DNA of 64,000 bases from Synechococcus sp. CBW1002 (lineage in GTDB: Bacteria; Cyanobacteriota; Cyanobacteriia; PCC-6307; Cyanobiaceae): the NCBI RefSeq assembly GCF_015840915.1, contig NZ_CP060398.1, forward strand, positions 3,038,001-3,102,000. Direction: 5' to 3'. A program made the translations under genes and the position numbers. This document shows positions 1 through 9,820 of this stretch, one piece after another; the first letter of the stretch is position 1; each line of letters starts with the position of its first letter. Under the pieces are notes generated by a model. That model did no database searches. It saw nothing but the letters and a program-made list of their open reading frames with translations, and was not told the DNA's origin.

Positions 1-465
1 GTTGCGGGTGCTCTCCGCCTCGCTGCGCGCCAGGTCGATCATCGCCGCGGCGGCGATCGGCTGGGTGCCGGCAGTGAAACCGGTGATGGCGCGGGACGCC
101 ACCAGGAGCGGGTAGCTCCGCAGCGGGATGGCAGCCGCGGCCAGGGCGTACCCCGCGAAGGCTCCCACCAGGCAGATCAGGATGCCCCGTTTGCGGCCGA
201 TGCTGTCGGAAAGTCGGGCCACATAGATCGAGCCGAACAGCCAGGTGAGGAAGAACGTGCCGATGGCGATGCTGTAGAGCAGCTCCGCCTGGGATCGGGA
301 GGTTGCCACCGGCAGAAAACCGGAGCCGCTCTTCAGCAGCAGCGTGTCGAAGATCGGGAAGGCCAGCCCCTGGCCCATCACATCCACGAAGCACACCACC
401 ATCAGGGCGAATACGGCGAGCCTGAGGGAGCCGTCTGACGACCTGGGCCTGGCGGAGCCGGTCAT
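1..465 (-). CDS. MFS transporter, N-terminal part (runs off left edge)
   Basis: The first 155 codons of a major facilitator superfamily permease, cut by the window edge. The start is ATG at 465. Several hydrophobic helices are visible, starting with LAVFALMVVCFVDVMGQGL. The conserved loop between helices 2 and 3 is present as ARLSDSIGRKRG (MFS motif A, normally GxxxDRxGRR), and a further helix ends in GFTAGTQPIAAA, as in the TetA/TCR drug-exporter branch. It probably sits in the inner membrane and exports a small molecule by proton antiport, but the substrate cannot be read from this part. The secreted cupin gene lies upstream on the same strand, 156 bases away. Confidence 0.85.
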   Translation of the reverse strand, partial: MTGSARPRSSDGSLRLAVFALMVVCFVDVMGQGLAFPIFDTLLLKSGSGFLPVATSRSQAELLYSIAIGTFFLTWLFGSIYVARLSDSIGRKRGILICLVGAFAGYALAAAAIPLRSYPLLVASRAITGFTAGTQPIAAAAMIDLARSEAESTRN

Positions 466-621
466 GAGGAGAGAAGAGTCGGGTGGAGAATCAGCCTCAG
501 CTTGGTCATGGCCTGGCGAACTGGCCGCCAGCGGTGAGACGATCCTGCGGGCTCTTGGCCGCGGCCTGGGGAACGGCGGAACCGGCCTGGGCCTGGGCAT
601 CTCCGCAGGGCAGGAACAGGG

Positions 622-1128
622 TCAGGGCAGATCCTTCGGCACGATGTCGATCACGATCGCCTTCGCCGGGGCATCGGTCTCGTTGCGCCACCAATGCACC
701 ACCCCGGCCGCTTCAAAGGCCACCTCCCCTGGAGCGAGCGGCTTCGGCTGGGCAGCAGGGGCGCGTCGCTCGGTCATCTCCCCTTCCAGCATCACGGCGA
801 CACCCGGGCGGCGTTCATGGCGATGCACGCCGATCTGGCCGCCGGGGGCAACGGTGATTTCGCGGGCGCGCAGCACGTAACCCTTCATCGCTGGGAAATC
901 CTGCTCCAGATCCGTGGATCCGAGCAGGCGCACAGATCGAACCCCACGCGTTTCCTTCGGGGCACCGGGCAGGACGTGCTCCAGCCCCCGCCGCTCGTTC
1001 TCGGGAACGACCGCCCTGGCGTCAGCCCTGGCAGGCAGAGACCAGCCGGTTGTGATGCACGCAGCCAGGCAGACAAGGGCGGTCTTTGTCCAGCCTGCGG
1101 TCGTGGGATCTGTGGTGCAGATACGCAT
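622..1128 (-). CDS. secreted cupin-domain protein
   Basis: A 168-residue protein with an N-terminal signal peptide (hydrophobic stretch TALVCLAACITTGWSLPARA, likely cleavage near residue 36) and one cupin-2 barrel. Cupin motif 1 is visible as GQIGVHRHERRPGVAVMLEG (residues about 97-116), with the metal-binding His pair H102 and H104. Motif 2 ends with the histidine of GVVHWW (H145). Small single-domain cupins bind a metal and can be enzymes or sensors; no substrate is evident. ATG at 1128 is preferred over a TTG four codons upstream. It is divergent from the M20 peptidase gene across a 357-base gap. Confidence 0.75.
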   Translation of the reverse strand: MRICTTDPTTAGWTKTALVCLAACITTGWSLPARADARAVVPENERRGLEHVLPGAPKETRGVRSVRLLGSTDLEQDFPAMKGYVLRAREITVAPGGQIGVHRHERRPGVAVMLEGEMTERRAPAAQPKPLAPGEVAFEAAGVVHWWRNETDAPAKAIVIDIVPKDLP

Positions 1129-1485
1129 CGACGCAGCCAAGAATCTGATCCAATCCTGCCAGCCTTGGCGGATTGGTTCTCTCTACCTTGCGTAGCCCTG
1201 AACCAATGGCCATTCGATCAGCACGCCACACGTGCTCCTGCGAACTGTGCTCGAGCATCGCTCTGTGATTCCCAACGAATCGCAAGTTCGATGCCAAAAC
1301 CCACGCTGCGAACGTGCTCCGACACAATCGAGATCAGGACGATTGCAGGTGCCGGCCCAGGCATGGGATTCCGCGACGCAGCCACGCGCCATGCCCACCC
1401 ACCGAGGCACGCAACAGACTGCGGCAGAGCCCGCGCCCTCAGCCGCTGCGCGGGCGAACGATCCTCACCATCCGCCCCGATCACG
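1129..1485. other. divergent intergenic region, no gene seen
   Basis: This 357-base gap separates the divergently transcribed cupin and M20 peptidase genes and should hold both promoters. A short inverted repeat (AGCACG ... CGTGCT, with the palindrome CACGTG overlapping its right arm) lies near 1219-1235. No convincing -35/-10 pair or RNA gene was recognised. Confidence 0.4.
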
Positions 1486-2736
1486 ATGCTGAGACCCCTG
1501 GCAGTTCTGCTGGCCCTGCACGTTGCTCAGCCGGTGGCGGCGCAGTTGCCCCAGGCTCCCGCAGCGGATCGAACCTTGCAGCGGCAGAGCCAGGCGCGGA
1601 TCGAGCCCTTCCTGGCCGAGCTGGGCAGCCTGGTGGCGATCGACAGCGGCAGCGACCGGCCTCAGGGTCTGGACCGGATGGCCACCCACCTGGAGCAGCG
1701 GCTGCAGGGGCTCGGGGCCAGGGTGGAGCGGCACCCGGCCAGGCCCGCCGCCGGCGACACCCTGGTGGCGCGCCTCGAGGGGCGCGGCGATCGGGGCATC
1801 CTGCTGATGGTCCACTACGACACGGTCTTCCCGGACGGCGAGGCGGGACGGCGCCCATTCCGGATCGAGGCGGGCCGCGCCACGGGGCCGGGGGTGGCGG
1901 ATGCCAAGGGCGGGGTGGTGATGATCCTGCAGGCGCTGGAGCTGCTCAGAACGCGCAACGGCAACGACCACACTCCGATCACGGTGCTGTTCAACCCCGA
2001 CGAGGAGATAGGCTCACCGGGATCGGCGCCGCTGATTGCCGAGCTGGCCCGCCGCCACGCGGTGGTGCTTTCGTTCGAGCCGAGCCCGCAGAACGGCGTG
2101 ATCGATGCCACCAAGGGCATCGCCTTCCTCAGCCTCGCGGTACGGGGCCGAGCGGCCCACGCCGGTGCCGATCCGGCCAGCGGCCGTAACGCGGCCGTGG
2201 AGCTGGCCCACCAGATTGTGGCCCTGCAGAACCTGGGCGACCCGGCCCGGGGCACCACGGTGAACTGGACGGTGCTGCGCAGCGGTGAGCGTCCCAACGT
2301 GATCCCCGCCGAAGCCACCGCCACCGCCGACCTGCGCTATAGTGATCCGTTGGAACTGGAGCGGGTGCGCCAGCAGGGGGAGCGAACCATCAGTCGCCGT
2401 CACATCCCCGACACCACCGCCAGCCTGACCCTCACGCCGCGGCGGCCGCCCTTCCCGCCCAATCCGGCAACCCAGGCGCTGGTACTGCGGGCCCAGGCGA
2501 TCTTCCGCGAGCTGCAGCTGCCCCTCCCGGCGATCGCGATGGGGTTCGGCACCGATGCCGGCCATGCGTTCCAGAGCGGCAGCAGCTGCCCCGCCGTGCT
2601 CGAGGGCCTGGGCGTGGTGGGGGGCGACCTGCACAGCCCGGCCGAGTGGATGGATCTCGGCAGCCTGCCTGCGCGCCTCTATCTGGTGGTGCGGCTGCTG
2701 GAGACGCTGCCCAGCAGCGGCTGCGGGCCTTCGTGA
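1486..2736 (+). CDS. secreted M20 family metallopeptidase (glutamate carboxypeptidase-like)
   Basis: A 416-residue M20 zinc peptidase with an N-terminal signal peptide (LAVLLALHVAQPVAA, cleavage near residue 19), so it probably acts in the periplasm. The di-zinc site of the CPG2-type branch is complete: H110 and D112 in MVHYDTVFP, D139 in GVADAKGG, catalytic E173 and E174 in NPDEEIGS, and the final His (about H383) in GDLHSPAEW. Relatives remove C-terminal glutamate or hydrolyse small peptides and acyl-amino acids. The frame is open far upstream, but ATG 1486 is chosen because it begins the signal peptide; the codons before it do not look like protein. It is not obviously in an operon. Confidence 0.88.
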   Translation: MLRPLAVLLALHVAQPVAAQLPQAPAADRTLQRQSQARIEPFLAELGSLVAIDSGSDRPQGLDRMATHLEQRLQGLGARVERHPARPAAGDTLVARLEGRGDRGILLMVHYDTVFPDGEAGRRPFRIEAGRATGPGVADAKGGVVMILQALELLRTRNGNDHTPITVLFNPDEEIGSPGSAPLIAELARRHAVVLSFEPSPQNGVIDATKGIAFLSLAVRGRAAHAGADPASGRNAAVELAHQIVALQNLGDPARGTTVNWTVLRSGERPNVIPAEATATADLRYSDPLELERVRQQGERTISRRHIPDTTASLTLTPRRPPFPPNPATQALVLRAQAIFRELQLPLPAIAMGFGTDAGHAFQSGSSCPAVLEGLGVVGGDLHSPAEWMDLGSLPARLYLVVRLLETLPSSGCGPS

Positions 2737-2793
2737 ACGCCATGCGCGGCAGAAGGGCGGTGGGTTGCGCTGTGTGTCACCGCCGGCGGAGCT

Positions 2794-3126
2794 GTGGCCG
2801 GGGGCGGGAGGATTCCGCCTCGCCAACGCCATCTCCCGGGCAGGAACTCCCTGGCCGATGGCACCCGCCAGAGACCCGCAGAGCATCCCTGTGCCACGCC
2901 ATCGCGGGGCATCTACCTGCTCGCAGACCTGATCCTGATCCTGGTGAGTCTCTGGGGGTTCCGCCACTTCTATTTCCATGGGATGGCCTACCCGGGTCGG
3001 CCCATCACCCCGGGCATCTGCACCCTGGCGGCGATCCCCGCGACGGTCAGCCGAATCGACTGGATCAGCTTCCTCTACGGCCGCACCTGGCTGGCTCCCC
3101 TGTTCGGCCCGTTCCTCCTGGGATGA
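2794..3126 (+). CDS. doubtful small ORF with one membrane segment, possible gene remnant
   Basis: An open frame of up to 110 codons. Its second half looks protein-like: GIYLLADLILILVSLWGF is a clear transmembrane segment, followed by an aromatic-rich tail that ends in FLYGRTWLAPLFGPFLLG. The first 38 codons look non-coding, so the true start is unknown and may be lost. I recognise no family. It could be the tail of a membrane protein gene whose 5' part has decayed, since it lies in a gene-poor stretch next to an insertion sequence. Confidence 0.3.
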   Translation: MAGGGRIPPRQRHLPGRNSLADGTRQRPAEHPCATPSRGIYLLADLILILVSLWGFRHFYFHGMAYPGRPITPGICTLAAIPATVSRIDWISFLYGRTWLAPLFGPFLLG

Positions 3127-3566
3127 ATGCCGAAGCATGCTCCCGCTGGCTGTATGTTGAGTCTGACTTGATGGCAAGCCCACCCGCAGTTGATGGAGTC
3201 GCCACGATAGGGCGCAAGGGACAAACAAGCCGACGGGAGAGTCGGGCTGCACAGTTGCAAAGAGTTCGCCGCAATTGAGTTTGGCATGTGGGCAAGGGAC
3301 TGATGCGATACAGGGACCTACAGCCAGAGTTCCATGTCGAGGGCCTCTGGCCTTAGCTGGAGGGAGAGATAGGCGGAGCCCTGTGGGTGGGGCTGGGCGA
3401 TTCTCGCGGGGCATGCTCTCGGGTGTGGTGATGGTGGCGACGACATGCAACACGGCCTGATCACACTTTTTGGCAGCCTTGCTGTCTGCACGCCCTGACG
3501 GAGTTGACCCGAATGAACTTCAGAGATGCCTGTCAGGGCGGCTTTCGCATTGAGACCTGCATCATC
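3127..3566. other. gene-free stretch upstream of the insertion sequence
   Basis: No credible coding frame was found on either strand. The only structure noted is a 9-base inverted repeat, CGCCCTGAC at 3491-3499 and GTCAGGGCG at 3532-3540, ending 34 bases before the insertion sequence. Together with the doubtful ORF before it, this looks like decayed accessory DNA. Confidence 0.5.
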
Positions 3567-3574
3567 AATAACTT
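3567..3574. repeat. target site duplication, left copy
   Basis: The octamer AATAACTT directly abuts the left end of the IS66-type element and is repeated exactly at 5289-5296 on its right. Eight-base duplications are the known signature of IS66-family insertion. Confidence 0.88.
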
Positions 3575-3596
3575 GTACCCGTTCAGGAGTCGGGAC
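3575..3596 (+). repeat. left terminal inverted repeat of the IS
   Basis: Twenty-two bases starting GTACCCGTTCAGG. It pairs with the right end at 5267-5288 with four mismatches, at repeat positions 4, 14, 16 and 19. Confidence 0.85.
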
Positions 3597-3677
3597 AGCT
3601 CGCAACGAACATCGGGCTTGCTGAACCCTTGACGGTGGCTTGATTCCTGGTTGCATCTCAGTAAGAGACTCCTTGCG

Positions 3678-5192
3678 ATGACCACCCCACCGGCCGGGAT
3701 TTCAGAAGCCGATTGGGCCGCCACCCCGGTGGGAGTGAAGGCTGGATTTCTTGAGCTGGTCAGTCAGTGCCAGAGGCAGCAACAGGAGATCGAGCAGCTC
3801 CGCATCCAGCTCACCGCCCTGGCGACCGAACTGGCCCATCTGCGCGAGCGGATCGGCCGCAGCTCCCGCAATTCTTCCAAGCCTCCCTCCAGTGATGGCC
3901 AGGGGTTTAGGCCGCCCGAACGACGCAAGGGCAGTGGCCGCAAGCGCGGCGGCCAGCCGGGCCATCCCGGATCTGGGCCGGAGCTGCTGCCGATCGAGCG
4001 GGTGGATGAGGTGGTCGAGCACCACCCCCAGGCCTGCCGCCGCTGCGGCACGTTGCTACAGGGTCAGGATCCCGAGCCCTTGAGGCACCAGGTGATCGAG
4101 ATTCCACCGATCACGCCTCTGGTGATCGAGCACCGGCTGCACCGCCTGGTCTGCCCCTGCTGTACCACCAGCACCTGTGCCTCGTTACCGGCGGAGGTGG
4201 AAGTAAGCCATTACGGTCCCCGGCTCAGTGCTCTGGTGGGTCTGCTGGGTAGTGCCTTCCCGTTGAGTTTCAGCAAGACCCAGGCGCTGCTGGATCAGCT
4301 GCTGGGGGTACAGATCAGCCGGGGAGCGATGGCCACTATCCGCCAGCGCTTGAGTGCAGCACTGGAGCAGCCCATGCAGGAGGCCCTTGCGTTTGCCCGT
4401 CAGCAGTCGGTGGTCTATGTCGATGAAACCGGTGCCCCCACCGGTAATGCCGATGGGGGCAACCCCGATGGCCGGCGCGGCTGGGAGTGGGTCATGGTGA
4501 CCGCCATGGGGGTGACAGTGTTCTTGCAGAGCCTGAGCCGCTCGGCTGCCGCCGCGATCGACCTGCTCGGGAATGCCTTTGGCGGAATTGTGGTGAGCGA
4601 TCGCTTCTCCGCCTACAACCATCTCCCGCTGGAGCAGCGCCAGCTGTGCTGGGCGCACGTGATCCGCGATCTCACCGCCATCGCTGACCGTCAGGGCGCC
4701 AGCGGTGAGATTGGAGCGGAGCTGCTGGGCCTGCAGCAGCAGCTGTTTGCCCAGTGGCACCGCTACAAAGACGGAACGATCGACTGGTCCACGTTGCAGC
4801 AGGGCTGTCGGCCGATCCGCCAGGCGTTTGTGGGCACGCTGCAGCGGGTTGTGGAGCTGGGCTGCCAGCGCGGCGAGCGAACGCCGTGGGCCAAGACGGT
4901 GCGTACCTGCCATCAGTTGCTGCAAGTGAGCGATGGCCTCTGGACCTTCCTGGAGATTGAAGGGATCGAGCCCACCAACAACGCAGCCGAGCGTGCCCTG
5001 CGCCATTCGGTGATTCAGCGCAAGATCAGCCATGGCGTCCAATCCCGCCAGGGTGCAATCTGCCGCAGCAGGTTGCTCACGGTCACCACCAGCCTGCGGC
5101 AACAGGGCCGTGATATCTGGCAGTTCCTGGAGCAGGCCTTGATCGCCCATCATCGCGGCGGTGAGATGCCATCAATGTTGCCGAATCCCTGA
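3678..5192 (+). CDS. IS66 family transposase (TnpC type)
   Basis: A 504-residue DDE transposase. In order: a coiled-coil, leucine-zipper-like N-terminus (about residues 25-60, EIEQLRIQLTALATELAHL); the basic linker with SSRNSSKPPSSDG, a hallmark of IS66 transposases; a zinc-finger region with CRRCG (C120, C123) and CPCC (C149-C152); then the catalytic core. Candidate catalytic residues are D239 (VVYVDETG), D298 (VVSDRFSAY) and E438 (EPTNNAAERALR). ATG 3678 is preferred; an in-frame start nine codons upstream is possible. No frameshift or stop is seen, so the protein should be functional. One HIP1 octamer lies inside the gene, suggesting long residence in cyanobacterial hosts. Confidence 0.93.
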   Translation: MTTPPAGISEADWAATPVGVKAGFLELVSQCQRQQQEIEQLRIQLTALATELAHLRERIGRSSRNSSKPPSSDGQGFRPPERRKGSGRKRGGQPGHPGSGPELLPIERVDEVVEHHPQACRRCGTLLQGQDPEPLRHQVIEIPPITPLVIEHRLHRLVCPCCTTSTCASLPAEVEVSHYGPRLSALVGLLGSAFPLSFSKTQALLDQLLGVQISRGAMATIRQRLSAALEQPMQEALAFARQQSVVYVDETGAPTGNADGGNPDGRRGWEWVMVTAMGVTVFLQSLSRSAAAAIDLLGNAFGGIVVSDRFSAYNHLPLEQRQLCWAHVIRDLTAIADRQGASGEIGAELLGLQQQLFAQWHRYKDGTIDWSTLQQGCRPIRQAFVGTLQRVVELGCQRGERTPWAKTVRTCHQLLQVSDGLWTFLEIEGIEPTNNAAERALRHSVIQRKISHGVQSRQGAICRSRLLTVTTSLRQQGRDIWQFLEQALIAHHRGGEMPSMLPNP

Positions 5193-5266
5193 GCCGGCCG
5201 TCATCGATCGTGGTGTCTGTGGTTGCTCGTTGATCAACGATCAGGGGTGGAATGCTGCGCTGCTGC

Positions 5267-5288
5267 GTCACGGCCCCTGAACGGATAC
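5267..5288 (-). repeat. right terminal inverted repeat of the IS
   Basis: Read on the minus strand it starts GTATCCGTTCAGGGG. It matches the left end (3575-3596) at 18 of 22 positions. Confidence 0.85.
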
Positions 5289-5296
5289 AATAACTT
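5289..5296. repeat. target site duplication, right copy
   Basis: The exact second copy of AATAACTT. Joining the flanks at one copy of the octamer restores the presumed pre-insertion sequence, which has no obvious interrupted gene. Confidence 0.88.
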
Positions 5297-5370
5297 TATG
5301 GTCCTGTTCAATCGAGACTTCTCGTTAGCCCATAGATTGGATGTCAGGAGTGGTTAGAACCAAACCCACC

Positions 5371-6288
5371 ATGAACAAAGAACAAAGGAAACTGATTCAA
5401 CGAGCCAAGGACTTCGCCAAGCCTTTCCGCGTCGATGACGGAGAGTCGTTCAGGCTGAAGGATATCGATCCCAACAATACGCTCCATCTTGAACAGGAGC
5501 ACAAACCCCAGGCCAAGGAAGCTCTGGCCTTGGGCGTTGAGCTGCTGGCGGCGTTTCAGGACATGCTCTATGCCCAGGACCGCTGGGCTCTGTTGCTGGC
5601 CTTTCAGGCCATGGATGCTGCCGGCAAGGACGGCACCATCAAGCATGTGATGAGCGGGGTCAACCCCCAGGGTTGTCAGGTCAGCAGCTTCAAGGCGCCT
5701 TCATCTGTGGACCTGGATCACGACTTTCTCTGGCGCTGTAATCTCGCCCTGCCAGAGCGTGGGCGAATCGGCATCTTCAATCGTAGCTACTATGAGGAGA
5801 CGCTGGTGGTGCGTGTCCATCCTGAGCTTCTGCATCAACAAACACTGCCGGAGCCGTTGATGGGCAAGGACATCTGGCAAGAGAGATTCCGCGATATCCG
5901 ACACTACGAACAATACCTCTCCAATAATGGTGTGGTTGTGCGCAAGTTTTTCTTGCATCTCTCAAAAAAGGAACAGAAGAAACGCTTTCTTGAGCGGCTT
6001 GAGACTCCCGAAAAGAACTGGAAGTTCTCGGCCAATGATATCAAGGAGCGCGCCTACTGGGACGACTACATGAATGCCTACGAGGACATGATCCGAAACA
6101 CCGCAACCAAGGTCGCCCCATGGTATGTCGTGCCAGCTGACAACAAGTGGTTTACGCGGATCGTGGTGGCGGCAGCCATCATTGAGACTCTGGATTCATT
6201 GGATCTGAAGTATCCTGTGGTCACTGAAGAGGCTCGTCAGCATCTCGAAGCCGCCAAGCAGCAACTACTCAATGAAGATAAAACCTGA
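5371..6288 (+). CDS. ppk2: polyphosphate kinase 2 family protein (polyphosphate:nucleotide phosphotransferase)
   Basis: A 305-residue single-domain PPK2. The P-loop is MDAAGKDGT (residues 81-89) and the second conserved block is GRIGIFNRSYYEE (131-143), holding the Walker B and lid region. Single-domain PPK2 enzymes move phosphate between polyphosphate and AMP, ADP or GDP in the cytoplasm; direction and nucleotide preference cannot be told here. ATG 5371 fits family N-termini. An in-frame ATG at 5341 adds ten residues. An AGGAG lies 22 bases before 5371, too far to decide. The gene's DNA is visibly richer in A and T than its neighbours. The IS sits immediately upstream and may have altered or supplied its promoter. 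Confidence 0.88.
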   Translation: MNKEQRKLIQRAKDFAKPFRVDDGESFRLKDIDPNNTLHLEQEHKPQAKEALALGVELLAAFQDMLYAQDRWALLLAFQAMDAAGKDGTIKHVMSGVNPQGCQVSSFKAPSSVDLDHDFLWRCNLALPERGRIGIFNRSYYEETLVVRVHPELLHQQTLPEPLMGKDIWQERFRDIRHYEQYLSNNGVVVRKFFLHLSKKEQKKRFLERLETPEKNWKFSANDIKERAYWDDYMNAYEDMIRNTATKVAPWYVVPADNKWFTRIVVAAAIIETLDSLDLKYPVVTEEARQHLEAAKQQLLNEDKT

Positions 6289-6402
6289 CTCTGACTCTGA
6301 ATCTGCTGGCCAGCCTCTTGAGATACTGTCTTCAACCATGGAGTTGAGTCTCGAGCCCTGGTTCGATCCGATTGCTGGGTTGCCCAGTTGTCCAGACTCT
6401 GC

Positions 6403-6951
6403 TTAGCCTTTGGAGTCCATATCGATCTTTGACTTCAGCCGTTCCAGTTCTTCCCTCATCTCCTCGATCACCTGTCTGGAGTTGTCGATATTGCGGTCCA
6501 CGCGACCGCGCTCTTCATCCTGGTAGTTGCGTAACGACTTGAGCATCAGCCCAGCTCCCCCTCCAATCATGAAGACCATGGCGATCAGGCTCCAGAGGCT
6601 GGCTGGTCTGAAGCTGAACAGGAGGCTCTGCAGTACGGCAGCTCCAATCGCGGCAGAGGATGTCCAGATCAGGAACCAGCCCAGTTTTCGGTAGACATCC
6701 GCCAGCAGGAAGGCAACTCCTGTTCCAAAGGGGATCATCAGCAGGCCGAATCCCTGGCCACTCCCAAATGCAAAGAGCCCACCAAAGAAGGATCCACCTC
6801 CCCGGTTCCATCCGCGCCCCGAGTGAATGCCAAAGCCGATCCCGGTGCTGGAACCCACGATCACCTGATTGGTGAACAGAAAGATCCCGGCTGCAAACAG
6901 AGCACTGCCAATCAGGAACAGGAAAAAGTCCTGGACGGGCTTTCGGGTCAT
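6403..6951 (-). CDS. hypothetical membrane protein with C-terminal coiled coil
   Basis: A 182-residue protein of no family I recognise. The first 25 residues form a membrane helix (FFLFLIGSALFAAGIFLFTNQV). A glycine-rich soluble loop follows (about 35-65, [21 protein letters not shown]), then two or three more helices (LLMIPFGTGVAFLLADVY, GWFLIWTSSAAIGAAVLQSLLF, SLWSLIAMVFMIGGGAGLML). The charged C-terminus (about 140-182, RQVIEEMREELERLKSKI) is a probable coiled coil in the cytoplasm. It is convergent with ppk2 and shares that gene's lower GC look, which may mean the two arrived together. Confidence 0.7.
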   Translation of the reverse strand: MTRKPVQDFFLFLIGSALFAAGIFLFTNQVIVGSSTGIGFGIHSGRGWNRGGGSFFGGLFAFGSGQGFGLLMIPFGTGVAFLLADVYRKLGWFLIWTSSAAIGAAVLQSLLFSFRPASLWSLIAMVFMIGGGAGLMLKSLRNYQDEERGRVDRNIDNSRQVIEEMREELERLKSKIDMDSKG

Positions 6952-6998
6952 GGATCGTCTCGTTTTCCTGGATGGAGCGCCTGGTTGGTGACCATGCT

Positions 6999-8966
<1,968 letters not shown>

Positions 8967-9112
8967 CGCAACCAACCTGCCGGCCAGATGGCATTCAAGC
9001 GAGGCGCCCCGGACGGCGGCTGTGGGGTGACACGCTTGTTCAAGTGTGCAGGTCCAGGCTGCGGCTGCGGGAGGCTGCGGGGCTGCGGCTGTGGTGATGC
9101 GGCTGCAGTGAA

Positions 9113-9134
9113 GCATCCTCAGGCGCGAGGATGC
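9113..9134 (+). promoter_or_regulatory. hairpin over the ribosome-binding site of the HAD gene
   Basis: A perfect 8-base inverted repeat: GCATCCTC (9113-9120), loop AGGCGC, GAGGATGC (9127-9134). The right arm contains GAGG (9127-9130), the likely Shine-Dalgarno sequence 8 bases before the ATG at 9139. Folding would hide that site, which suggests, but does not prove, translational control. The DNA just upstream (about 9056-9107) is made of repeated GGCTGCGG-like units. Confidence 0.45.
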
Positions 9135-9138
9135 GCTG

Positions 9139-9780
9139 ATGCCTCCCCCTGCCGCCTGCCTGTTCGACCTGGATGGTCTCCTGCTCGATACCGAGCCCCT
9201 GCACGGCCGGGCCTGGCGCGAGGCGGCCTGCCATTTCGGTGGGGATCTCACCGAGGCCCAGCTGCTCGATCTGCGGGGTCGGCGGCGCCCCGATTGCGCG
9301 GAGCAGGTGCGGAGCTTGCTGCCGGGGTCTGTGAGTGTGGAGGCTTTGCTGGCGGTGCGCCAGCCGATTGCGGAAGCCCTGCTGGGCCAGGCCCTGCCGA
9401 TGCCCGGTGCCCCCGAACTGGTGCAACGCTGCCACCAGCTCGGCATCCCCATGGCCCTGGCCACCAGCAGTGCAGAGGCCTCTGTGGCGATCAAGGCCGC
9501 TCCCCATCCCTGGCTCTCACTGATTGTGGAGCGGGTGTATGGGGACGATCCGGAGCTGCGCCAGGGCAAACCGGCACCGGACATCTTCCAGCTGGCTGCC
9601 CAACGCCTGGGGGTGAACCCAGGCGACTGCTGGGCCTTTGAAGACTCCCAGGCCGGTTGTCGCTCGGCCCTGGCGGCTGGCTGCCACGTGCACGTTCTGG
9701 TGCCACCGGGATCCGCCTGCACGGCTTACCCTGCCGGCGTGGTGTGCCTGACGTCCCTGGAGCAGGTCCATCTGTCCTGA
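9139..9780 (+). CDS. HAD family phosphatase (beta-phosphoglucomutase-like subfamily)
   Basis: A 213-residue cytoplasmic HAD-superfamily hydrolase with the helical cap of subclass I. Motif I is [12 protein letters not shown] (nucleophile D9, general acid D11), motif II is LATSSAEA, motif III is the lysine of GKPAPDIF, and motif IV is the acidic pair in WAFEDSQAG. Relatives dephosphorylate sugar phosphates, phosphoglycolate or FMN; the substrate cannot be read from sequence. The start is supported by GAGG eight bases upstream, within a hairpin. The next gene follows on the same strand after about 40 bases. Confidence 0.85.
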   Translation: MPPPAACLFDLDGLLLDTEPLHGRAWREAACHFGGDLTEAQLLDLRGRRRPDCAEQVRSLLPGSVSVEALLAVRQPIAEALLGQALPMPGAPELVQRCHQLGIPMALATSSAEASVAIKAAPHPWLSLIVERVYGDDPELRQGKPAPDIFQLAAQRLGVNPGDCWAFEDSQAGCRSALAAGCHVHVLVPPGSACTAYPAGVVCLTSLEQVHLS

Positions 9781-9820
9781 GCGTTCTCTGTCGCGGCTCC
9801 TGCCACAGCTGGCCGCTCTG

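Larger units (their letters stand above)
3575..5288 (+). mobile_element. complete IS66-family insertion sequence (single-transposase, ISBst12-like)
   Basis: A 1714-base element with one transposase gene. Its ends are imperfect inverted repeats: 3575-3596 and the reverse complement of 5267-5288 agree at 18 of 22 positions, sharing the core CCGTTCAGG and beginning GTA, as IS66 ends do. The flanks carry the 8-base duplication AATAACTT. There are no tnpA or tnpB accessory genes, which fits the ISBst12 subgroup. Intact ends, intact reading frame and a perfect target duplication suggest a recent and possibly still active insertion. It lies 52 bases from the first possible start of the downstream polyphosphate kinase gene. 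Confidence 0.9.

Noticed and set aside
2014-3453. 479-codon minus-strand frame
   Set aside because: Half of it opposes the M20 peptidase gene and the rest runs through gene-free DNA; it has no domain, signal peptide or sensible composition.
3318-3656. Minus-strand frame spanning the left end of the insertion sequence
   Set aside because: It crosses the target duplication and the IS end, so it cannot be an old gene, and its product shows no family features.
6355-6395. GGTTCGATCC, resembling a tRNA T-loop
   Set aside because: The flanking bases do not pair into a T stem, and no anticodon or acceptor stem could be folded around it.
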